A DNA stretch of 64,000 nt. It comes from an uncultured Opitutia bacterium (GTDB taxonomy: Bacteria > Verrucomicrobiota > Verrucomicrobiia > Opitutales > Opitutaceae). Under the pieces are notes generated by a model, which saw nothing but the letters and a program-made list of their open reading frames with translations, was not told the DNA's origin and did not search any database. Made by a program: the position numbers and the translations under genes. This document shows, in pieces, positions 58,170 through 64,000 of the stretch. How positions within the stretch are numbered: position 1 is the first letter of the stretch; every line of letters starts with the position of its first letter. The stretch is taken from contig CAIJZY010000053.1 of the NCBI GenBank assembly GCA_903825285.1, forward strand, positions 42,198 through 106,197, read 5' to 3'.

Positions 58170-59014
58170 CCATGGGCGCAACCCCGACCTCACTCGCGCA
58201 GCGGATCGCGGAACGCACCGTCGCCCCGGGCACGCTCGGCGTGTGGTGGCTCGGCGGCTCGGGCTTCATCTTCAAGACGTCGGCCGGGCACCAGATCTGG
58301 ATCGACCCCTATCTGTCGGACTTTGCCCGCGAGGTGTTCGGCCTCGGCCGGGCGTTCCCACCGCCGCTGACCGTGGAGGAGGCGGCGCCGGATGTCGTGA
58401 TCAGCACGCACTGGCACGAGGATCACCTCGACCCGGGGTTCATCCCCGCGCTCGCCCGGCGCCGGCCCACGGTGCGATTCCTCATGCCGCGGAGCGCGAT
58501 GGCGCGGGCGGTGACCTGGGGCCTCACGCTGGCGCAGATCACGCCGCTGGGCGCGGGTGAGACGCTGGAGATCCCCGACGGCACGGTCACGGGCGTCGTC
58601 GCCCGCCACGAGGCCGGCGTCCCCGGCTGGGAGGTGCCCGACGCGATCGGCGTGAATCTCCAGCTCGACGGCCTGCGCATCTACCACACCGGCGACACGG
58701 ACTACGACCCGCGCATCCACCGCGGCTTCTCGGGCACGCAGTTCGCGCTGGCGACGCTCTGCATCAACGGGTCGGTCGGCAACCTCAACGCGCCCGAGGC
58801 GGCGCTGCTGGCCTGGCAGCTGGAGGCCGGCACGGTGGTGCCGCACCATCACCTGATCTGGGACCGGCCCAGGGAAAAGATCGCCGCGTGCGAGACGCTC
58901 GACCCGCGCGTCTTTACCGAGACCTACCGCAAGCTTGGCGGCCGGGGCACGGTGGTGATTCCGAAGGTGGGACTCGACATGACGCTGACCGCGGCCGGGC
59001 TGACGGCGACATGA
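58166..59014 (+). CDS. Metallo-beta-lactamase-fold hydrolase, UlaG-like
   Basis: 282 aa. The zinc-binding motif is ISTHWHEDHLDPG (H-x-H-x-D-H); Asp in YHTGDTDYD and His in VVPHHHLIW complete the site. The UlaG family hydrolyses sugar lactones such as L-ascorbate 6-phosphate. A lactonase step would fit between the oxidising SDR and the dehydratases. Translationally coupled to the dehydratase. Confidence 0.85.
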   Translation: MTMGATPTSLAQRIAERTVAPGTLGVWWLGGSGFIFKTSAGHQIWIDPYLSDFAREVFGLGRAFPPPLTVEEAAPDVVISTHWHEDHLDPGFIPALARRRPTVRFLMPRSAMARAVTWGLTLAQITPLGAGETLEIPDGTVTGVVARHEAGVPGWEVPDAIGVNLQLDGLRIYHTGDTDYDPRIHRGFSGTQFALATLCINGSVGNLNAPEAALLAWQLEAGTVVPHHHLIWDRPREKIAACETLDPRVFTETYRKLGGRGTVVIPKVGLDMTLTAAGLTAT

Positions 59015-59072
59015 ACCGCTTGCGGCGCGGCAATTAGTTCGGAGCGAGCAACTCGATTTTCAAATTAACTCT

Positions 59073-59852
59073 ATGAAAGGCATCACCGGCAAGGGCGTGT
59101 TCATCTCCGGCGGCTGCGGCGACATTGGCCGGGCGGTCGCGGCGCGGTTTCTCGAGGCGGGCGCGCGGGTCGTGCTGGGCGACCTGCTGCCCGAGCGGGC
59201 CGGCCGCGCGGCGGCGAAGCGGCTCAGTCCGACGGCGGCGCGCTACGTGCGCTGCGACGTCACGTCAGTCCCGTCGGTCGCGCGGGCCCTGAAGCAGGCC
59301 ATCGCGTTCCTCGGCCGGATTGACGTGGCCATTTCCAATGCCGGCACAGTCACGAACCAGCCGTTCCTCGCGGTCACGGCGGACGCCTGGCAGCGCACCC
59401 TCGACGTCAATCTCACGGGCAGCTTCAACGTCGCGCAGCAGGCGGCGCGGCTGATGATGAAGAACCCCCGCCGCGGCCGCGCGCGGCGCGGCGTGATCCT
59501 GTTCACCGGCAGCTGGGTGCAGGAGATGCCCTGGCCGCACGGCGCGAGCTACTGCGCGAGCAAGGGCGGGCAGCTGATGCTGATGAAGATCATCGCGCAG
59601 GAACTCGCCCCGCACGGCATCACGGCGAACATCGTCGCCCCGGGCATGGTCTACGCCGGCCTCACCAAGGCGATCTACGACCGCGACCGCCGCTTCGCGA
59701 AGCTGGTGGACCGGACGGTGCCGCTGCTGCGCATGTGCAGCGCCGAGGAGGTGGCGGGCAGCTTCCTCCACCTCGCGAGTGACGACGCGGCCTATGTGAC
59801 CGGCACGAGCATCGTGATCGACGGCGGCGCGTCGCTGGTGAGGAGAGAATAG
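59073..59852 (+). CDS. Short-chain dehydrogenase/reductase, second paralogue
   Basis: 259 aa, last gene of the operon, 58 bp after the hydrolase. The cofactor motif is FISGGCGDIGRAVAARF and the active site is Ser in FTGSW and YCASKGGQ (Tyr-x3-Lys). It ends VTGTSIVIDGGASLV, typical of SDRs. It is convergent with the membrane-protein gene with only 31 bp between; no repeat is present here. Confidence 0.92.
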   Translation: MKGITGKGVFISGGCGDIGRAVAARFLEAGARVVLGDLLPERAGRAAAKRLSPTAARYVRCDVTSVPSVARALKQAIAFLGRIDVAISNAGTVTNQPFLAVTADAWQRTLDVNLTGSFNVAQQAARLMMKNPRRGRARRGVILFTGSWVQEMPWPHGASYCASKGGQLMLMKIIAQELAPHGITANIVAPGMVYAGLTKAIYDRDRRFAKLVDRTVPLLRMCSAEEVAGSFLHLASDDAAYVTGTSIVIDGGASLVRRE

Positions 59853-59883
59853 TGCAGCGTTGAGTGTTCGGCTAGGCTCGTGA

Positions 59884-61386
59884 TCACTTCGGTATCCACC
59901 GGGTGACGTGGTATTCGTACTGGCCGTGCTTCAGCCGGTTCCAGTACGGCGTCGCGTAGGGATAGACCACGACCTCGCCCGCGAGGCGGTAATTCGCGAA
60001 GAGCGTGTCGCGCACGCGTCCCTGCTCGTAGCTCCACGCGGAGTGCGCGCCGATGTCCTGGTAGGAGACGTAGATTGCGGCGAAATCCCGGCGGCGGATC
60101 CGGTCGTTCAGCGCGTCGGCCTGCCGAATGAGATCCCGGTGCAGGCTGGCGTAGCGGGCCGGGACGGCGGGACCGAGGTGGTCGAGCGCCTGCAGGACGC
60201 TCGCCGTCTGCCCGTGGGTGAAGAGTTCCACGTTGGGCCGCGTCCGCGCCAGCGACTCCAGCAGCGGATCGGCCAGGATGCGTCCATGTACCCCGTCCAC
60301 GCTCGCCGCGAGGGCCGGCCAGTTGTCCGGGCCGGGCGGCGGCGGCAGGAGGTAGCCGAGCACGAGCAGGTTCGCGATCAGCAGCCCGCGCCCGAGGCGC
60401 GGCCAGGCCGGCAGGCGGCGCAGGGCAACGATCACGAGCGGCGCGAGCAGCAGGTGATAGAAATAAACGAGGTAGTTGCCCGGGTGCCAGCCGAGCACCG
60501 TGAGGAGCACGGTGGCCGACACCAGCGTCGCCCAATCCCAAAGATCGAGGGCTGGGCTCAGCGGCGGCAGGCGGAGGGACGCCGCGAACGTGCGGCGGCG
60601 CGGCCAGTGGAGCAGGGCCAGCAGGATGACGCCGCCGGCGAGCAGCGCGAACTCGCCGGTCTGGCTTTGCAGGATGGCCAGGCTGCGCACCGAGGACGTG
60701 TTCTGGACCACGAAGGTGGAGAGAAAATACAACGGCGCGACGACCGACAGCACGGCGGCGGATGCGAGCGCCAGCAGCGCCAGGACCCCAAGGTAGGCGA
60801 GGGCGCGTCTGGGCGGCGCGAAGGCCAGCAGATGGGTGGCGACGATGACCGCGGCGAGGGCGAAATAGGGCTTGGTCAGGGTCGCGAGCATGGCGAGTGC
60901 GGCGCCGCCGAGCAGGGCGGGCCAGGTGCCGCGACGGCTGACGGCGAGGGCGGCGAGGTAGAAGCCCGCGCCCAGCAGGTCGGTGCTGGCGGAGAGCGAG
61001 TGGCTGCTGACGTTGAGGATGTAGACGATCCCCAGCCCGGCGGCGGTCTCCACGCCGCCGACGCCCTCGCGGCGCAGGATCCAGCCCAGCAGGCCAAGCG
61101 TCAGCAGCAGCGCGACGGTGCTGGCCCAGCGGTGGGCGATGTAGGGGTTGTTGATCACGGCGGCGAACGGCCGCGCCCAGAGCGCGTAGCCCGGGCCGTA
61201 GACATTGGCGCCGGCGAGGAGTCCGTCGTGTGTGTAGGGATTGCCGGCCGCGGTGATTTCCACAAACCCGGGCTCGTCCTGGGTGATGGGATGCGCGATG
61301 CCGAGCACCCGGGCGTGCAGCGCGACGTAGTAGGCGGCGACCACGAGCAGGGCCAGCAGCAGGCTGAGGCGGAGGGCGGAGATCAT
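59884..61386 (-). CDS. Polytopic membrane protein, possible GT-C glycosyltransferase
   Basis: 500 aa with about ten hydrophobic segments beginning LRLSLLLALLVVAAYYVAL. The first loop has HPITQDEPGFVEITAAGNPY, where a DEP is reminiscent of GT-C catalytic Asp-Glu residues. A soluble C-terminal domain follows (ILADPLLESLARTRPNVELF). It resembles uncharacterised membrane glycosyltransferases. ATG at 61386. tRNA-Arg lies upstream on the same strand. Confidence 0.6.
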   Translation of the reverse strand: MISALRLSLLLALLVVAAYYVALHARVLGIAHPITQDEPGFVEITAAGNPYTHDGLLAGANVYGPGYALWARPFAAVINNPYIAHRWASTVALLLTLGLLGWILRREGVGGVETAAGLGIVYILNVSSHSLSASTDLLGAGFYLAALAVSRRGTWPALLGGAALAMLATLTKPYFALAAVIVATHLLAFAPPRRALAYLGVLALLALASAAVLSVVAPLYFLSTFVVQNTSSVRSLAILQSQTGEFALLAGGVILLALLHWPRRRTFAASLRLPPLSPALDLWDWATLVSATVLLTVLGWHPGNYLVYFYHLLLAPLVIVALRRLPAWPRLGRGLLIANLLVLGYLLPPPPGPDNWPALAASVDGVHGRILADPLLESLARTRPNVELFTHGQTASVLQALDHLGPAVPARYASLHRDLIRQADALNDRIRRRDFAAIYVSYQDIGAHSAWSYEQGRVRDTLFANYRLAGEVVVYPYATPYWNRLKHGQYEYHVTRWIPK

Positions 61387-61456
61387 GGCCGGCGGCAGGA
61401 TGGGGGCGTCCGGGCGGCGAGCCAAGCCCGCCGATGCGCCTGTCCTCCCGGGCCGC

Positions 61457-61474
61457 GCCGGACCCGGGTCCGGC
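61457..61474 (-). terminator. Palindrome downstream of tRNA-Arg
   Basis: GCCGGACCCGGGTCCGGC, a perfect 18-bp palindrome, with outer TCCTCCC/GGGGAGGA arms at 61443-61491. No T tract. It may end or process the tRNA transcript. Confidence 0.45.
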
Positions 61475-61494
61475 CTGAATCCTGGGGAGGAGAG

Positions 61495-61568
61495 CGCGGT
61501 GGAGGTGACTCGAACACCCGACCGGCGGTTTAGAAAACCGCTGCTCTATCCAGCTGAGCTACCACCGC
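61495..61568 (-). tRNA. tRNA-Arg(TCT)
   Basis: 74 nt on the minus strand. The acceptor GCGGTGG pairs with CCACCGC. The anticodon loop TTTCTAA lies between GCGGT and ACCGC, with anticodon TCT. The discriminator is G, and CCA is not encoded (CTC follows), unlike the other three tRNAs of the window. Confidence 0.96.
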
Positions 61569-61635
61569 ATTTAAGTGCAGGACGCGTAGCGATGGACCCA
61601 TGCGGCGACAAGGGGAAACGAAACCGGACGAGCCG

Positions 61636-61715
61636 CATCGCGGAGACGCGGAGGGGCGGAGGCGCAGAACGGACGAGAGGGTAGGCGGCGCTTCCGCTCC
61701 TCCGCGTTTCCGCGA
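61636..61715. repeat. Inverted repeat, family A
   Basis: The arms start ATCGCGGAGACGCGGAGG and end CCTCCGCGTTTCCGCGAT. It lies between tRNA-Arg and the 49-aa gene, both on the minus strand. Confidence 0.8.
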
Positions 61716-61749
61716 TCGCCGGCGGGCCGGGAAATCAGACGGCTCGGGC

Positions 61750-61899
61750 TCACCACATGACCGCCATCGTGCCGATGACCATGGCACCGAGGGTGATCAG
61801 GATGATGCAGTCGCACATGGCGCACTCCGCGGCTTCCGTCTGGTGAGGCGTGTCCGTCTGCGTGCTTTTCGTGAAGAAGTTCTTCAGGAGGTTGGCCAT
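61750..61899 (-). CDS. 49-aa membrane protein
   Basis: Polar N-terminus (MANLLKNFFTKSTQTD), then ECAMCDC followed by one hydrophobic span (IILITLGAMVIGTMAVMW) reaching the C-terminus. The three cysteines beside the membrane could bind metal or form disulfides. I do not recognise it. The ATG at 61899 is preferred over an upstream frame without protein character. Confidence 0.5.
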   Translation of the reverse strand: MANLLKNFFTKSTQTDTPHQTEAAECAMCDCIILITLGAMVIGTMAVMW

Positions 61900-62112
61900 G
61901 GAGGATGTCCCGCGTCCGGCTTTGCGGCCGGCCACGAGGCTGGGGGATGGGGTGGGGGTGAAAGCCTGGGCCGAACAGCCCATTAGGGAGTCAGGCGCGA
62001 AATCCGTGATTTCGTTCAAAAGAATATGCACGGAGCCCCGGAAAAGCCCACAAAAATTGGCCACGACCCGGGCGCGGGGTGGTGACGGGAAGGTGACCGA
62101 CCCCGGGTGGGA

Positions 62113-62775
62113 TCAGCCCACGCCGTAGGGCGGAAAGATCTGCGTGGGCTCCTTGGCCAGGTCCTTGAACAAATGCTCGACGATCAGCTTGATGACATCG
62201 TCGCTATCGAGCGGCAGGTTGGAACCGAAGTGGTGGGAGTTGAACGCCCGGCCGTAGGCGAGCTGGCCGTGGGCGTCGAAGACGTACAGCTGGATGGCGC
62301 CGACATTGGTGCCCTGGCCGAAGACCTCCACGATCCAGACATAGTCGGCGCCGGGCGGGGCGGACTTGATCCAGTTGCCGTAGATGGCCGCGCGTTCCCA
62401 GAAGTAAGCCATCTGGTTGTGGCCGAGGTGGGTCGGGTCGATCTCCGGCCGGATGGGCGCGAGGGCGAACTGGGCGGAGGTGTGGCGGGCGGCCTCGCGG
62501 GCCAGGTTCTCCGCGAGGTCGTAGCGCCAGTGCCGCGACCCGTAGGCGGCGAAGTTGACCGGCTCCAGCCGCACCCGGCTGTGCGGGAGCTGGCCCTGCA
62601 GCTTGAGGAAGGCGGTGCGGCACAGGGCGAGCTCGGACTCGGGCGGCGAGCCGAACGCGCGGGCGAGCGGATACAGGGTCTGCCGGCACCCGGCGATGGC
62701 GAGGCCGACGACGACGGCCCCCAGGACGAGTGCGGTGGCCCCGACATACAACGTGGATTTGATCCAGGTTTTCAT
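62113..62775 (-). CDS. Putative lipoprotein, function unknown
   Basis: 220 aa. The N-terminal span GATALVLGAVVVGLAIAGC ends in a lipobox-like Ala-Gly-Cys, so it is probably a lipoprotein. The mature part has YFWERAAIYGNWIKSAPPGADYVWIVEVFG and IQLYVFDAHGQLAYGRAFNSHH, a compact alpha/beta domain I cannot name. ATG at 62775. Divergent from tRNA-Asp; the 262-bp gap holds only the tRNA promoter. Confidence 0.6.
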   Translation of the reverse strand: MKTWIKSTLYVGATALVLGAVVVGLAIAGCRQTLYPLARAFGSPPESELALCRTAFLKLQGQLPHSRVRLEPVNFAAYGSRHWRYDLAENLAREAARHTSAQFALAPIRPEIDPTHLGHNQMAYFWERAAIYGNWIKSAPPGADYVWIVEVFGQGTNVGAIQLYVFDAHGQLAYGRAFNSHHFGSNLPLDSDDVIKLIVEHLFKDLAKEPTQIFPPYGVG

Positions 62776-62989
62776 CGAACACCTCGGGTTGAAGGATGCG
62801 TTCCTGTGGAAAACTAAGGACGAAGGGCGGAGAACTGCGCCCCGCGACGCTTTCACCCTAGCGATCCGGCGACCTGACGCCCAGCCCCAAGGCTGCGCAT
62901 TTCTTGGCGCCGGGTCTGGCCGGACCCGCCGGGTTGGGCCCGATAATTGCGCCGCGGCGGTGCCCCGGGCCCGCGCGCCAAAACCACAC

Positions 62990-63017
62990 TTGACTTGCCC
63001 AACCTCGATTCTACTTT
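62990..63017 (+). promoter_or_regulatory. Candidate promoter for tRNA-Asp
   Basis: TTGACT at 62990-62995 and TACTTT at 63012-63017 are separated by 16 bp, 20 bp before the tRNA. Confidence 0.45.
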
Positions 63018-63037
63018 CCGCACCTTTCCCGTCTTAC

Positions 63038-63114
63038 GGGGTGGTAGCTCAGCTGGTTAGAGCGTCTGCCTGTCACGCAGAAGGTCGCGGGTTCGAGTCC
63101 CGTCCATCCCGCCA
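63038..63114 (+). tRNA. tRNA-Asp(GTC)
   Basis: 77 nt with CCA encoded. The acceptor GGGGTGG pairs with CCATCCC. The anticodon loop CTGTCAC has anticodon GTC at 63072-63074. The T arm is standard. An integrase gene begins 73 bp downstream, so the tRNA 3' end is a likely attachment site. Confidence 0.97.
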
Positions 63115-63147
63115 CTTAACACGCGATTCACTCGCGAGTTAAGTTTT
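63114..63147 (+). terminator. Terminator after tRNA-Asp
   Basis: ACTTAACACGCGA (63114-63126) pairs with TCGCGAGTTAAGT (63132-63144) with one mismatch, a TTCAC loop and TTTT following. Confidence 0.75.
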
Positions 63148-63187
63148 CCCCGAAGCTAGGTTGCCCAGTTGACGTGGCAACCTAAGC

Positions 63188-63883
63188 ATGAATCAACCAA
63201 CGTTTGCTGTCAGTCGGTTCGAAAACCGAAACGGTATTATTTCGTGGCGCGTCGATGGCCGCCTGCATGGCGTCCGGTTTCGGAAGAACTTCAAGACGCG
63301 CGAGGAGGCCGCAGCCGAAAAGACCGCTTTGGAATTGAAGGCGCTGCAAGCCGAGTCGGGCATCCGGTCGGCCACCACGTTCTTGACCGACGCCCAACTG
63401 CGCGAGGCGGAGGATGCGTTTCGCCGGCTGACAGGGCGCACCGGATCGCTGCTCGTTTACCTCGAGTATGCACTAGCGAACTACCGCGAGCCCAACCAGC
63501 AGAAGCCGCTCACGGACGCCGTGGCGGAATACTACGCGACCAAGAAAACAGCACATGAGCGGACGCTGCTATCCATGCGGCAACTGCGCTCAATTGAAAA
63601 CGAACTCAACGCCTTCAAGGCACGCTTTCCCAAGGCTATCGTCTCGGGCTTCTCGGCGTCCAATCTCGTGCCTTATCTGGAGCGCGGCAACCCGTCGCTC
63701 AAGACCTACAACAACCGCCGCGGCCTGCTCTCCACGTTCTTCAAATATGCGTTCCAAAAGGATTGGATTGTCCTGAATCCGGTTGAGAAAACGCCGCACC
63801 ACCGGATCAATCATCGGCGCGGCTCCGCTGTAACCATTTCCGCAGAACAGGCTGAACAGCTTGTGCTAACTACCAGATCATAG
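63188..63883 (+). pseudogene. Tyrosine-recombinase integrase, truncated before the catalytic domain
   Basis: 231 aa remain. The N-terminal AP2-like/DNA-binding part (ISWRVDGRLHGVRFRKNFKT) and the SAM-like core-binding domain (LTDAVAEYYATKK to FSASNLVPYLERGN, YAFQKDWIVLNPVE) are intact. Then the frame ends after AEQAEQLVLTTRS, exactly where the catalytic domain with its Arg-His-Arg-Tyr residues should begin. A full integrase has about 400 aa. The abrupt change in sequence near 63865 and a new gene at 63938 suggest a second element inserted here. Its place after tRNA-Asp fits a tRNA-integrated element. Confidence 0.8.
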
Positions 63884-63905
63884 ACACGAGCTAACGGGCT
63901 AATTG

Positions 63906-63937
63906 GGTAACACTCCAATGAAACAAGGAGTGTTACC
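63906..63937 (+). promoter_or_regulatory. Hairpin covering the ribosome-binding site of the last gene
   Basis: GGTAACACTCC (63906-63916) pairs perfectly with GGAGTGTTACC (63927-63937), loop AATGAAACAA. The AAGGAG ribosome-binding site at 63925-63930 lies in the right arm and the ATG follows directly at 63938. It could limit translation, as seen in some insertion sequences. Confidence 0.7.
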
Positions 63938-64000
63938 ATGGACGAGAAAGAGTCAGTCGAAAAGACCGTGAAACGCGGGGGCCGAACCGGCCCCCGCCGC
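63938..64000 (+). CDS. Start of an unknown gene, cut by the window end
   Basis: 21 codons are visible: MDEKESVEKTVKRGG then RTGPRR, with a good ribosome-binding site (AAGGAG, 7 nt before). The highly charged N-terminus could belong to a transposase helper protein of an insertion sequence, given the broken integrase just upstream, but too little is present to decide. Confidence 0.5.
   Translation, partial: MDEKESVEKTVKRGGRTGPRR

Overview
The window is high-GC DNA (roughly two thirds G+C by eye) from a Gram-negative, probably aerobic to microaerobic, polysaccharide-degrading heterotroph. The gene content fits Verrucomicrobia, most likely Opitutaceae (Opitutus/Lacunisphaera-like): a fused CcoN-CcoO cbb3 oxidase, GxGYxYP-type and heparinase-like secreted proteins, split transketolase next to enolase-superfamily dehydratases, and many short inverted repeats between genes. 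This is inferred from gene families; no 16S gene is present.

Layout. 1-7.4 kb is housekeeping: dnaE (3' end beyond the window), rpsU, a TIM-barrel sugar isomerase-like gene, mutY, and adjacent RNase HIII and RNase HII genes. 7.5-18.7 kb holds a large secreted heparinase II/III-like protein, an NtrB-like sensor kinase, a PD-(D/E)XK-like protein, a GH2 beta-mannosidase-like enzyme, an NtrC-type sigma-54 activator and a polytopic membrane protein. 19-22.6 kb is an exopolysaccharide-export pair: an outer-membrane beta-barrel and a Wzz/BY-kinase. They are preceded by an exact 43-bp tandem duplication and a 21-bp perfect hairpin respectively. tRNA-Gly and a secreted protein follow.

23.9-32.3 kb is one minus-strand operon for cytochrome cbb3 oxidase: DUF2934, ccoS-like, ccoNO fusion, ccoQ, mono-heme ccoP, ccoG, a 47-aa membrane protein, a TauE/SafE-like protein, ccoI. 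It covers catalytic subunits, copper handling and maturation. 32.5-37.1 kb has a small unknown gene, a PocR-AraC regulator, a mutarotase-like protein, a left-handed beta-helix protein and trpS. 37.2-40.9 kb is tyrA-aroA-cmk-plsC on the minus strand with overlapping stops and starts. 41-48.4 kb has EVE, PIN-TRAM, tRNA-Ala, two oxidoreductases, a GxGYxYP protein and a UroD-like protein. 48.4-52.7 kb is mixed small genes.

53.0-59.9 kb is a tightly packed plus-strand operon (SDR, two transketolase halves, two enolase-superfamily dehydratases, a UlaG-like metallo-beta-lactamase-fold hydrolase, a second SDR), probably a sugar or sugar-acid catabolic route. The end carries a membrane protein, tRNA-Arg, two small envelope genes, tRNA-Asp and, 73 bp past that tRNA, an integrase truncated before its catalytic domain. 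A new short gene with a hairpin over its ribosome-binding site then begins, which looks like the edge of an integrated element disrupted by a second insertion.

The most striking non-genic signal is a set of at least nine sequence-unrelated families of imperfect inverted repeats. Their arms are mostly quasi-tandem 8-10 nt units. Seven of the eight convergent (tail-to-tail) gene junctions carry one, and in several cases the stop codon of the neighbouring gene lies inside a repeat arm.
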